This document shows positions 24,968-33,053 of a DNA stretch of 36,622 bases, in pieces. Positions within the stretch are counted from its first letter, which is position 1. Each line of letters starts with the position of its first letter. The notes under the pieces are model-generated. The model was not told where the DNA came from and did no database searches. It saw only the letters and a list, made by a program, of their open reading frames with translations. The translations under genes and the position numbers were made by a program. This stretch comes from Clostridia bacterium (lineage in GTDB: Bacteria; Bacillota; Clostridia; Oscillospirales; Acutalibacteraceae), in the NCBI GenBank assembly GCA_017407645.1, contig JAFQWE010000036.1, positions 1-36,622 on the forward strand, given 5' to 3'.

Positions 24968-25007
24968 GACTTATTTTTGCAAAAATGTCTTAATTTAAAA
25001 GAGTTTG

Positions 25008-25035
25008 TTGACTTTTATTCCTTATTTCATATAAT
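25008..25035 (+). promoter_or_regulatory. Promoter of the AraC-type regulator
   Basis: TTGACT (25008-25013) and TATAAT (25030-25035) are 16 bases apart. The predicted transcript has a very short leader before the ATG at 25054. Confidence 0.65.
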
Positions 25036-25053
25036 TTATATGAGGTGAAGTAG

Positions 25054-25941
25054 ATGAGATGTCTTAATTCAATACAATTTCAAGAGTATAGTGCGTATAT
25101 AGAAAACATCTTCATACGCCTTTTATTATCTGTGCCGCAAAAGGATAAAAACAATTATGAGTCGGTTCACGTTACCCATTCGCACAATTCTTCAGAATTG
25201 TTCGTTTGCAGTCAAGGTGAAGTAGTAATTAAAACCAAAAACGGATATATTAACCTGTCAGAAGGAGATTCTGCTATTATTCCGCCAGGAATTACCCACG
25301 TTAAATATCCTACGGCAGATAACACCGTCAATTATGTGTTAAGTTTCAGTTGCACCCGCACCAACCACCGTTATTGCACCGATATTTATAAGCAATTTTT
25401 ACCCTTTGTAAGCGGCAATAAGATTATAATTTTCCGCAATCAACCCTCATTGGTTAACTGGGCAGAAAACATCAATAACAATATAAATTCAGAGGATAAT
25501 TTTTTGCCTGTATTAAATATGGTCAACCTTTTGCTTTTAGCATCAAAAATCCCCTTTGAAACGGAAGAGAATGAGTCCACAAGCCATTCGCCAAACGCTA
25601 ACCTTAAAAGCATTGACAGAGGATATCAGCTGGACCATTTAATAAGCATTTACTTCAACAAAAAATTTGTTGCAAATGAGATTGCCCAACAACTGCACGT
25701 TTGCTCCCGTCAATTAGACCGCATTGTGCATCAAAGATACGGCAAAAGCCTGCACGCAGTTATTATGGAAAAGCGTATAAAAACAGCTGAACAACTTTTG
25801 TTGACAACCGATAAAACCAATGAACAAATTGCGACGGCACTTGGCTTTAGCTCTGCTTCAGGATTTTATAGAGAGTTTTTCAGACAACACCGATTAACGC
25901 CTAACGAATTTCGTAAAAACAGACCCGATAATGACCATTAA
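25054..25941 (+). CDS. AraC-family transcriptional regulator
   Basis: The 295-residue product has an N-terminal cupin-like sensor domain (HVTHSHNSSELFVCSQGEV, then LSEGDSAIIPPGITHVKYP) and a C-terminal pair of helix-turn-helix motifs from about residue 190 (FVANEIAQQLHVCSRQLDRI and TNEQIATALGFSSASGFYRE). AraC regulators of this layout usually activate neighbouring sugar-use genes on binding a ligand. It is divergent from the six-gene glycosidase operon and is the likely controller of it. The ATG has a GAGG site eight bases upstream. Its stop overlaps the stop of the converging Gfo/Idh gene by three bases, and no terminator separates them. Confidence 0.9.
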   Translation: MRCLNSIQFQEYSAYIENIFIRLLLSVPQKDKNNYESVHVTHSHNSSELFVCSQGEVVIKTKNGYINLSEGDSAIIPPGITHVKYPTADNTVNYVLSFSCTRTNHRYCTDIYKQFLPFVSGNKIIIFRNQPSLVNWAENINNNINSEDNFLPVLNMVNLLLLASKIPFETEENESTSHSPNANLKSIDRGYQLDHLISIYFNKKFVANEIAQQLHVCSRQLDRIVHQRYGKSLHAVIMEKRIKTAEQLLLTTDKTNEQIATALGFSSASGFYREFFRQHRLTPNEFRKNRPDNDH

Positions 25942-26933
25942 AACGAATATATTTCTTCAATCAGTTTAACAGCCCTTTGACCTTCAAAGCCGTCTATAAG
26001 CAGCTTCTCGTCACCCTGAATTGCCTTAATAAAATTGTCAATTTGCATTGCGTGGTTTTCATACTCAACGGCGGCAGGATTACTTGCGGTAGCCGCAACA
26101 GTGCCGCTATCACCCTCAAGCAACGATTGACCGCCCACAATCAATTTTTCAAGCTTATCTTCACACAAAACGGCACATCCGTTACTGCCCAAAATCTCTA
26201 TTTTGCGCTCAAATCCCGGATAGGTGCAGGTGGCCGCCTCAACAGTACCGATTGCGCCGTTATCAAACTGAAGCAACGCGGCAACCGAATCTTCCACCTC
26301 TATATTGTGATATACTGTTTGCTTTTTAGCCCCCAAAACGTTGGCGTTGCCTGCAATATAAAGGAGCAAATCCACACCGTGAATGCCTTGATTCATCAAT
26401 GCGCCGCCACCGTCAAAGGCAAGCGTGCCCTTCCACTCGCTTGAGGAATAATATTCAGCCGAGCGCCAATATTTCATATAAAGATTGCAAAAAGCAAGGG
26501 AGCCAAAAGCCTTTTCTTCAACAAGTTTTTTAAGTTTATTAACGTCTTTTGAAAATCTCAACTGTGAAATGACCGTCAATTTTTTGTCGGTCTTTTTACA
26601 TATATCAATCAGTTTTTGCGTGTCTGCATAGGTGATTGCCATAGGCTTTTCAAGCACCACGTTTTTGCCTGCATTAAGGGCGCAGATGGCATTTTGAGCG
26701 TGAAATCCGCTGGGAGTGCAAATGCACACAGCATCAACGTCTCCGTCTGCTAACATCTGTTCATAATTTGAGTAGGCTTTGACACCATATTTTTCGGCAA
26801 ATTTTTCGGCATATGCCAAATTATTATCTGCCACGCCGTAAAGATTGGCATTATCAAGAGAAAGAATTGCTTTGGCGTGAACGTCTGCAATCATACCGCA
26901 ACCGAGTATGCCGAAATTTAATACACTTTTCAA
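25938..26933 (-). CDS. Gfo/Idh/MocA-family oxidoreductase
   Basis: The 331-residue product starts MKSVLNFGILGCGMIADVHA, with an intact GxGxxA-type nucleotide-binding turn. VVLEKPMAITYAD has the classical EKP motif and GGGALMNQGIHGVDLLLYI the substrate-side Asp/His sequence. It should be an NAD(P)-dependent sugar or cyclitol dehydrogenase, distinct from the paralogue at 16406-17383. A TTG at 26933 lies eight bases after an AAGGGAGG site and is the likely start. It is the last gene of the AraC-SGNH-amidohydrolase group and converges with the other AraC gene. Confidence 0.9.
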   Translation of the reverse strand: MKSVLNFGILGCGMIADVHAKAILSLDNANLYGVADNNLAYAEKFAEKYGVKAYSNYEQMLADGDVDAVCICTPSGFHAQNAICALNAGKNVVLEKPMAITYADTQKLIDICKKTDKKLTVISQLRFSKDVNKLKKLVEEKAFGSLAFCNLYMKYWRSAEYYSSSEWKGTLAFDGGGALMNQGIHGVDLLLYIAGNANVLGAKKQTVYHNIEVEDSVAALLQFDNGAIGTVEAATCTYPGFERKIEILGSNGCAVLCEDKLEKLIVGGQSLLEGDSGTVAATASNPAAVEYENHAMQIDNFIKAIQGDEKLLIDGFEGQRAVKLIEEIYSF

Positions 26934-26954
26934 AATAAAATCCTCCCTTTGCAA

Positions 26955-27857
26955 TTACAAGCCAAGCAATTTTTCTGCATTATATCTTGCGATTTTGCAA
27001 TAGTTTTCGTCGGTGATTTTGCCCGTCTCCACCAAGTTCTTCAAGAATTCGTCAAAGCCAAAGGGGAAGGTTTGACTGTTAAGGCAAATATCCACGCCGT
27101 AAAGAATTCTGTCGGCAAATTCATTGATAAACTTTGCAGCATATTCAGGGTCGCGCATAAAGGCAGCGGCACCGCTGCCTGCAGAAATATCGCAATAAAG
27201 ATTGTCATATTTGCGCATAAGCTGAGCAATCCTGCCTTCGGTCACTTTGCCTGTGGGATAGGCGTTTCTGTCCTCTTCCTTGCAGGTAGAGGTGATTTCG
27301 CACCAAAAAGCTTGAGAATGGCCCAAAAGCTTAAGCTTTGGGAAGTTTTTAAGTATTTTTTCAATACGTGGAAGCCCGATATCGTCAACAATGCCGTAAT
27401 TAACAAAATCGGTGGCAATGTGAATTGTAACGGGCAAAGCTAACCTTTCGCAAGCGGCAAAAAGGTTGTAAAGCTTGGGGTCGTCGGCATAAATATTTGC
27501 CGTAACCTCGCCTACTCCCTTTGCGCCGATAGACTTGTAAAAGGCAAGCACATCGTAAAGATTGGCAGTTTCAATATTTCCGCAAGCCCGCGGGTCAACG
27601 TTGCAAAACCACATAAAGCGGTCAGGATATTTGTCTGCCAAAAATTTGCAATTCTCACTTGGGCAAGGGGTAATTACACCCTCTGCCGCCGTAAGAGGCA
27701 AAAGCACGCTTTTGTCAATACCGATTTTATCCTGAAAGGCAATCAGCTCTTCAACCGAAATAAACCTTTCACCGCTGTATGCAGGCGGAAAATATTCTGT
27801 AAAAGGATAGGTGTGGGAATGAATATCTATTTTTTTGATAGTTTTGTAGTTTTCCAT
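26955..27857 (-). CDS. Amidohydrolase family 2 (ACMSD-like) metal-dependent hydrolase
   Basis: The 300-residue protein has the metal ligands of the amidohydrolase superfamily: IDIHSHT near residue 10, TIHIA near 143, LGHSQAFW near 176 and LYGVDIC near 256. This fits PF04909 members, which act as lactonases, decarboxylases or hydrolases on small organic acids. Next to a Gfo/Idh dehydrogenase it could open a lactone made by that enzyme (inference). The gene begins two bases after the SGNH hydrolase stop, with an AAGGA site. Confidence 0.85.
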   Translation of the reverse strand: MENYKTIKKIDIHSHTYPFTEYFPPAYSGERFISVEELIAFQDKIGIDKSVLLPLTAAEGVITPCPSENCKFLADKYPDRFMWFCNVDPRACGNIETANLYDVLAFYKSIGAKGVGEVTANIYADDPKLYNLFAACERLALPVTIHIATDFVNYGIVDDIGLPRIEKILKNFPKLKLLGHSQAFWCEITSTCKEEDRNAYPTGKVTEGRIAQLMRKYDNLYCDISAGSGAAAFMRDPEYAAKFINEFADRILYGVDICLNSQTFPFGFDEFLKNLVETGKITDENYCKIARYNAEKLLGL

Positions 27858-27859
27858 TT

Positions 27860-28960
27860 TTACAGATCCTTTTTAAGTTCAAATTTATCAAGCAATGCGT
27901 TATATAAAATTTGGTTGCCGTTGGGGTTAAGGTGAACGTTGTCAATTCGCCAAGAGGTCACGTCATTATCATCAAACAAGGCTGACATCCGCATAACCTC
28001 AATATTATGCTTTGCGCCGCTTTTCAGCCCAAAATCGTTGTAGCCCTCGTCTCCAAGCTTGGCGCAAACTCTCTCTACCGCACGGTTATAGGTTTCGGCA
28101 GTGATAAGGCTTGAAAAACCGCCCATATCCTTTCCCTCATCCATTGGGTCGTGGGTGTTAGGCGGAGTTAAAAACAAAATTTTAACCTTTGGGAAACGAC
28201 CAAAAATCATAGAAAACATTTCCAACAAATTCACCCGTACCGCTTCCGGAGCAATTTTGATGCGGTCGTTTGCGGTAAGGGAAATTATAATCAAATCGGG
28301 GTTAAATTTGCCAATACGCTCTTCAAAATTTTCAATGAAAAAGCGGATTTTTTCACCGCCTCTGCCGTTAAGGGTAATCTCTCTGTATACCGAGCCCACG
28401 GCGGCAACCGTAATTTTAGGGTTTTTGCCCCGAATATTTAAAAACTTAACGGTATGATTGGACTTTTTATCGCAAGGCAAGGGTAAAACACTCAACCCAT
28501 ACCCTGCAAAAAAGCTCTCATCCCCCATAGTGTCAACGTCGGTCAAAACCACCTTGTCATCCACTACTACGTCAAAAACGCAGGGGTTATCAATGCGGTT
28601 TTGCAGATATAAAACAATCTGCTCACTGCAAAAGGGCACCTCAAAGGCTACCTCTTTTTCAGGATAAAGGGTCATAACCTTGCCGCCAAACGCCGCTGTA
28701 TAGGGTATCTTGCAATCGTTATCTATGCCCTGGGTGGCTTTGCAGTTAAAGTTTAATTTGTTGCCAAAAATAAAATTTTCATCTTCAAAATAAAGTCTGT
28801 CACGCAGGGCAAAAGACCAACTTTGCATACCTACGCCGTAGTCAAAGGCATTGTTATTGTTGCGAATGGGTGGGTCATATCCGTAGTGATTAAAAGACAG
28901 ACTGTCCCCCGTTATTAAAATTTTTGCGCCGTCTTTGTTTAAAAATTCACTGTAATTCAT
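27860..28960 (-). CDS. SGNH/GDSL-family hydrolase
   Basis: The 366-residue product has the catalytic blocks: ILITGDSLSF with the nucleophile Ser near residue 20, SLTANDR with the oxyanion Asn near 230, and DNVHLNPNG with the Asp/His pair near 345. A beta-rich insert lies between blocks I and III (about 90-200). Enzymes of this type remove acetyl or other acyl groups, often from glycans. There is no signal peptide, so it probably deacylates imported sugars. An AGGAG site that overlaps the stop of the preceding AraC gene precedes the ATG by five bases. Confidence 0.87.
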   Translation of the reverse strand: MNYSEFLNKDGAKILITGDSLSFNHYGYDPPIRNNNNAFDYGVGMQSWSFALRDRLYFEDENFIFGNKLNFNCKATQGIDNDCKIPYTAAFGGKVMTLYPEKEVAFEVPFCSEQIVLYLQNRIDNPCVFDVVVDDKVVLTDVDTMGDESFFAGYGLSVLPLPCDKKSNHTVKFLNIRGKNPKITVAAVGSVYREITLNGRGGEKIRFFIENFEERIGKFNPDLIIISLTANDRIKIAPEAVRVNLLEMFSMIFGRFPKVKILFLTPPNTHDPMDEGKDMGGFSSLITAETYNRAVERVCAKLGDEGYNDFGLKSGAKHNIEVMRMSALFDDNDVTSWRIDNVHLNPNGNQILYNALLDKFELKKDL

Positions 28961-28968
28961 AATTACTC

Positions 28969-29829
28969 CTACACAGATTGATTAACTTTTCTGCTTTTGC
29001 CGGGTGATACACCGCAAACAGATTTATAACTGCGGCAAAAATAATTGGCACCCTCAAATCCGCACATTTCGGCAATTTCAGATATGCTTTTGTCGGTGTT
29101 TTGAAGCAAGGTGTCTGCAACGGTTATGCGGTAATCACGCAGATATTGCATAACTGTTTTTTCGGTGACGGCTTTGAAAACTCGGCAAAAATAATGCTTA
29201 CTCACTCCGCAAAGGTGCGCCAGCTCTTCAAGGGTGACGTTGGCAGAGTAGTTATCGCGAATGTGACGGAGCGCCGGCTCAATCAGTGAGTAGGAATGCA
29301 GAATGTCACTTCTGACCGAATAATTTACGTCATCCGAAATGCCGTTTCGCAGCAAATAAACAAAAACCTGCGTCATCAACGCGCGGATATAAGCGTTGCA
29401 GCCCGTTCTTTGCTGAGCGTACTCTTTGCCCGCAAGCATCAAAATATCGTACAAATATTTATTGCCGCTAAAATGATTGGTAAAGGAATTTTTCTGTGCA
29501 ATTATTATGTTGCGCAAATCCAATTCGTCGGGTGAAACCTGTTGCATATAATCCAGCGGCACCATAAAAAGATGGTATTTGCCCTTTTCAGCTTCTTCGC
29601 CGCATTTTACCGTAGCGTGAAACTCATAAGGGTTGATTACAACCACGTCACCCGCTTTAACGTTAATTGTCTGGTTTTCTATAAGCAGAGTGGCAGTGCC
29701 CTCATAAAAGCACTTTATCTCGACGTCTTCGTGTAAGGCGCTGCGCATAGCATTGATATCGTTAATCTGCGCTATTCGGTCGGGGTGCACACGAATTTGA
29801 TTGCCCAAATTCTTTTCCAAAATAACCAT
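28969..29829 (-). CDS. AraC-family transcriptional regulator
   Basis: The 286-residue product has a cupin domain (NVKAGDVVVINPYEFHA) and a C-terminal double helix-turn-helix (VTLEELAHLCGVSKHYFCR and SISEIAEMCGFEGANYFCR). It is likely to control the SGNH-amidohydrolase-Gfo/Idh genes downstream in the same transcript. The AAAGGA site touches the ATG at 29829; the TTG at 29820 is better spaced and may be the real start. The stop is TAG, rare in this window, followed by GAG and TAA in frame. Confidence 0.88.
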   Translation of the reverse strand: MVILEKNLGNQIRVHPDRIAQINDINAMRSALHEDVEIKCFYEGTATLLIENQTINVKAGDVVVINPYEFHATVKCGEEAEKGKYHLFMVPLDYMQQVSPDELDLRNIIIAQKNSFTNHFSGNKYLYDILMLAGKEYAQQRTGCNAYIRALMTQVFVYLLRNGISDDVNYSVRSDILHSYSLIEPALRHIRDNYSANVTLEELAHLCGVSKHYFCRVFKAVTEKTVMQYLRDYRITVADTLLQNTDKSISEIAEMCGFEGANYFCRSYKSVCGVSPGKSRKVNQSV

Positions 29830-29855
29830 TCCTTTGCCTAAAAATTTATATAAGG

Positions 29856-29861
29856 ATTATA
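29856..29861 (-). promoter_or_regulatory. Candidate -10 box for the second AraC gene
   Basis: A minus-strand TATAAT lies about 27 bases before the AraC start. No good -35 box is seen at the proper distance, so the gene may also be read from the upstream aminotransferase. Confidence 0.35.
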
Positions 29862-29902
29862 GCACAATATTAACAAGTTTTCATTATTTTTTTAAATTTT
29901 TA

Positions 29903-31222
29903 TCAATCGTTTGACATTCCGTACCAACGGCCGCCCTGAGCGTCATCCGAGCCCTCGCCCAACAAAAGCTCGTAATTCTCGGCAACCTTGCGGAAAGCGG
30001 CGGCATATTTTTCAATCCATTCTTTGTCAAACTTTACGAAACGGGGCACCAAGAAGCACTGCTTTTCGTTTGAGGGATTGCACTTGTCATCATCAGCACC
30101 GGCATCGCGATCGATAAAGGTGTTGCGAGTAGGCTTGCCAAGTCCCATGAAATCGTAGCTCTTAAAAATTTCGTGGTTGTGCAAGCAATAGTTAGCACCG
30201 TCCCAACAACCGCCGTAGCCTTCGGCGCGAACTGCCTCGCAGAACCTCTTAACCGAAAGTCCGCCAAGCTCTTCGGGGTGATAGGTACCGTGAGCGCAAT
30301 ACCAACCTGCCATATTGGAGCCGGTGGATTCGTCAACACGAATGGCACGAATGCCGGGCACACCCTCAAGCAAATCCCAGAAGTAGTTCATTGCCTTTCT
30401 GACCTCTTCGCAACGCTGGTCGTAATATTTAAGCTGAACGCGGGCAAGAGCCGATGAAGACTGATTTGCTCTGCCCTTTACAAAGCCAAGAGGCATATTG
30501 AAATAGGGCTTTAACTCTTCACTTTCGGTAATATATTTTTCGCAGTTGCGCTCATAGTGGGCATAGGCAATGGCGCGCTCGTGAATTTTCTTGTTATCGG
30601 TAATAAGCATACCAAGCTCACCTGCGGCAAAGGATTTGCAACTCATCAAGCTCATTGCGGCAACGTCACCAAAGGTACCAAGGCGCTTGCCTTTATACAT
30701 ACCGCCTTGAGCGTGAGAAACGTCCTCAATAACCTTAAGATTGTGCTTTTTGGCAATTGCCATAATTCTGTCCATATCGCAGGGGTATGATATGTAGTGA
30801 ACAACCATCAACGCCTTGGTGTTTTTGGTGATGCAACGCTCAATATCATCAGGGTCCATTGAAAGATTGTCGTCAACGTTGCAAAAGACGGGGGTTGCGC
30901 CCATAGACATTGCCTGCAAAATGCTTGCCCAGTAGGTTTTGGTGGTGCAAATAATCTCGTCACCTGCTTTAAGACCAATGCCAAACATTGCGGCAGCCAA
31001 TGACAAGGTGCCGTTGCAGAATGCCAAAGCGTACTTGGTGCCAAGCCACTGAGCAAACTCATCTTGAAGCTTTTCGGTAATATCGGTGCCTGAAAAACTG
31101 TTGTTACGAAGAACGTCCAAATAGGCTTCTTCGTCTTCTTTAGTGATAATCGGCCAATCAAAAATTCGTGAAGGGGGATTTTCTATTGCGGGTTTGCCGC
31201 CTAAGATTGCAAGTTTTTCCAT
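29903..31222 (-). CDS. DegT/DnrJ/EryC1-family PLP aminotransferase
   Basis: The 439-residue protein has the fold-type I pattern of sugar aminotransferases: FCNGTLSLAAAMFGIGL, GDEIICTTKTYWAS, VIEDVSHAQGG and LMSCKSFAAGELGML, the last carrying the PLP lysine. Family members move an amino group to keto-sugars, or in some cases act as dehydratases. It is longer than most by a C-terminal extension. The ATG at 31222 has a GGAG site eight bases upstream. A 73-base gap separates it from the AraC gene. Its substrate could be the keto product of one of the Gfo/Idh enzymes (inference). Confidence 0.87.
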   Translation of the reverse strand: MEKLAILGGKPAIENPPSRIFDWPIITKEDEEAYLDVLRNNSFSGTDITEKLQDEFAQWLGTKYALAFCNGTLSLAAAMFGIGLKAGDEIICTTKTYWASILQAMSMGATPVFCNVDDNLSMDPDDIERCITKNTKALMVVHYISYPCDMDRIMAIAKKHNLKVIEDVSHAQGGMYKGKRLGTFGDVAAMSLMSCKSFAAGELGMLITDNKKIHERAIAYAHYERNCEKYITESEELKPYFNMPLGFVKGRANQSSSALARVQLKYYDQRCEEVRKAMNYFWDLLEGVPGIRAIRVDESTGSNMAGWYCAHGTYHPEELGGLSVKRFCEAVRAEGYGGCWDGANYCLHNHEIFKSYDFMGLGKPTRNTFIDRDAGADDDKCNPSNEKQCFLVPRFVKFDKEWIEKYAAAFRKVAENYELLLGEGSDDAQGGRWYGMSND

Positions 31223-31254
31223 TAAAAACACTCCAAATCAATTTTATTACCTTA

Positions 31255-31283
31255 ATTAAAACATTTTCTGCTAATTTTAACAA
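31255..31283 (-). promoter_or_regulatory. Promoter of the aminotransferase gene
   Basis: A minus-strand -35 box TTGTTA (31278-31283) and a -10 box TTTAAT (31255-31260) have 17-base spacing. A second possible start site, TTGACA (31346-31351) with TTAAAT 18 bases on, lies further upstream. Confidence 0.45.
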
Positions 31284-31398
31284 TGTACTAACTTGCCTTG
31301 TTTTAGCACAAATTTGACTTGATTTAACCGTTTTCTTGAAATCAATGTCAAAATCAACATATTTTAGTGTAAAATCTTTTTTTCAGCACCATACAACA

Positions 31399-31436
31399 AC
31401 CCCCTGCAATATGCATCAAGCATTATCACAGGGGGT
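31399..31436. terminator. Hairpin terminator downstream of the spore protein gene
   Basis: ACCCCCTG and CAGGGGGT pair around a loop that contains a second small stem (ATGC/GCAT). It is downstream of the spore protein stop on the minus strand; the better T-run is on the plus strand, so its direction is uncertain. Confidence 0.55.
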
Positions 31437-31462
31437 CGCTTTTGTTATTTTATTGGGCAAAA

Positions 31463-31651
31463 TTACTTCATATTGTTCTCATAGGACTCGATCATCTTTT
31501 TAACCATCTGACCGCCGATAGAACCTGCCTGCTTAGAGGTAAGGTCACCGTTGTAGCCCTGCTTAAGATTAACGCCTACTTCAGAAGCTGCTTCCATCTT
31601 GAAACGGTTAAGAGCCTCACGAGCCTCGGGCACTACGTTCTTGTTAGCCAT
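31463..31651 (-). CDS. Alpha/beta-type small acid-soluble spore protein
   Basis: The 62-residue product contains LNRFKMEAASEVGV, which includes the GPR protease cleavage region, and the DNA-binding sequence LTSKQAGSIGGQMVKKMI. Both define the alpha/beta SASP family, which coats and protects spore DNA and is degraded on germination. This shows that the organism belongs to an endospore-forming lineage. The ATG is preceded by AAGGAG. Expression would be expected in the forespore under sigma-G, but I could not see a convincing sigma-G promoter. Confidence 0.95.
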   Translation of the reverse strand: MANKNVVPEAREALNRFKMEAASEVGVNLKQGYNGDLTSKQAGSIGGQMVKKMIESYENNMK

Positions 31652-31773
31652 TTTTGATTCACTCCTTCACACTTTTCTTGCGTTTGCCTTAATATTTTTA
31701 GCAAAGAAGTGAATTTTATAATTAGCAATTTTTTGATTTTGTTTTGTTAAAATTTGCGAATAATTTTGTATGA

Positions 31774-32361
31774 CCCTTTGCGGTTGTAGGTATACCCTTT
31801 GCGGTTAAAGGTGCAGGGCAAGAGCCCCACCGCACCGCGAACAAGTGTAGGACACTTTGCGGTTAAAAATGACCCCCCTTTGCGGTTAAGGGTGCAGGGC
31901 AAGAGCCCCACCGCACCGCAAACAAAGCACCTTGTACCTTTGTGGTTAAGGGTACAGGGTAACCGCCACACCGCACCGCTACGGAGTTCTTAACCCCTAT
32001 GCGGTTGTAGGTGTACCCTTTGCGGTAAAGAAAGGATGCCCACAAAGTCAGGGGTTACACCTTTGCGGTTGTAGGTGTACCCTTTGCGGTTACAAGTGTA
32101 AACCGCAAACAACGACAAGGCGGTTTTGTTACTGTTCCCACTTATTTAGCGAAAGCAAGGCAAACCGCCACCGCTCTTGTAGGGGGGGTTGCGGTTAAGG
32201 GTGTAAGGCACAAAAGACCGCACACGGACAAAACAAACGCTTTTGTTCGGGTGGTGCGGTTAAGTAGTGCAAGGCAAACCGCACCGCACCGCAAGGCAAG
32301 GGACACACTACCCCCTTTGCGGTTAAGGGTGTAAGGCGGTCTTGTCCCACCCTTTGCGGTA
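31774..32361. repeat. Dense GCGGTT-type repeat array
   Basis: About 13 copies of a core CCCTTTGCGGTT, some degenerate, lie in 590 bases. Three pairs are exactly 21 bases apart (31774/31795, 31995/32016, 32059/32080). A 44-base unit recurs 81 bases later with two mismatches (31801-31844 and 31882-31925). It contains a hairpin in which GGTGC and GGGC pair with GCCC and GCACC. Spacing is otherwise irregular, so this is not a CRISPR. Short frames through it encode repeated CTLNRKG peptides in changing phases and are not believable genes. The array fills the gap between the spore protein gene and the four-gene cassette; the rest of that gap (31652-31773) is AT-rich with no recognised feature. Confidence 0.85.
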
Positions 32362-32416
32362 TTTGATGCAAACAACAGGGAAACCTGATGTTAATAAATT
32401 AAAAGGAGCAAATAAA

Positions 32417-32788
32417 ATGAGTATGCAGAATCAAGAAGAACGCAATTTTGACACAGTTTTGGAGGGATTACTGGACTTTATGAGGAACATTCCTCAACCC
32501 CAGTTAAAAATGATAAACCTGCCCCGATACAAACTGATGTTAAAAACAGCGGCACAACTTACAGAAATGTTAAAAAAGGCCACTCCAAACGGAACAATAG
32601 ACGTTGACGTAGACCCTGTTTTTAATCTGGGTTCAGTCACTGTTGAACTTGATGACCTCTCCGTTACAAACCCGTTGGCATTTGCAAACATCATTTGCAA
32701 AGCAGATAACTTTGAAATTTATCCGCTGACCAACGGAAAAATTAGGTTTGACATTACATTTCATTCTGTATTAAAAACAATCAAGTAA
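32417..32788 (+). CDS. Hypothetical protein, first gene of a four-gene cassette
   Basis: The 123-residue product has no signal peptide or TM helix. The first half looks helical (FDTVLEGLLDFMRNIPQPQL, then YKLMLKTAAQLTEML) and the second half looks like beta strands (IDVDVDPVFNLGSVTVELDD). No family was recognised. The ATG at 32417 has an AAAAGGAG site and lies just after the repeat array; the same frame runs upstream into the repeats but without a proper start. It is 12 bases before the zinc-ribbon gene. Confidence 0.75.
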   Translation: MSMQNQEERNFDTVLEGLLDFMRNIPQPQLKMINLPRYKLMLKTAAQLTEMLKKATPNGTIDVDVDPVFNLGSVTVELDDLSVTNPLAFANIICKADNFEIYPLTNGKIRFDITFHSVLKTIK

Positions 32789-32800
32789 GGAGAGATTAAA

Positions 32801-33037
32801 ATGGAAAAGAAAACAATCAGATGTCAGGACTGCTACAACAAATTCATATTTACCGTTAAGCAGCAAGAACGGTATGCAGAAAACGGATGGACCGACCCCA
32901 TAAGATGTCCAAGCTGCCGAGCACGTAAAAAAGAAATTTGGGCAACAACAACGGATTATCAGCAACTGATGGAAGAAATTACGTTAAGAAAATGCTCCCC
33001 TGCGTGCAGAAGTTTCTTTAGAAAAATTGGCAGATAA
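32801..33037 (+). CDS. Zinc-ribbon protein (zf-trcl-like)
   Basis: The 78-residue product begins with IRCQDCYNKFIF and continues with YAENGWTDPIRCPSCRARKK. The two CxxC pairs and the intervening FTVKQQERYAENG match the probable zinc-binding domain PF13451. The C-terminal LRKCSPACRSFF adds a further Cys pair. Such proteins may bind nucleic acid or partner proteins. An AAGGAG site precedes the ATG. It is the second gene of the cassette. Confidence 0.8.
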   Translation: MEKKTIRCQDCYNKFIFTVKQQERYAENGWTDPIRCPSCRARKKEIWATTTDYQQLMEEITLRKCSPACRSFFRKIGR

Positions 33038-33053
33038 GAAAGGAGAAAATAAA

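Noticed and set aside
31774-32361. CRISPR array
   Set aside because: The repeated core is short and variable, the intervals range from 21 to over 100 bases, and no cas gene is present.
31747-32375. Several 60-77 codon frames encoding repeated CTLNRKG peptides
   Set aside because: They arise from the repeat array, change phase between copies, lack ribosome sites and overlap one another. I treat them as by-products of the repeats.
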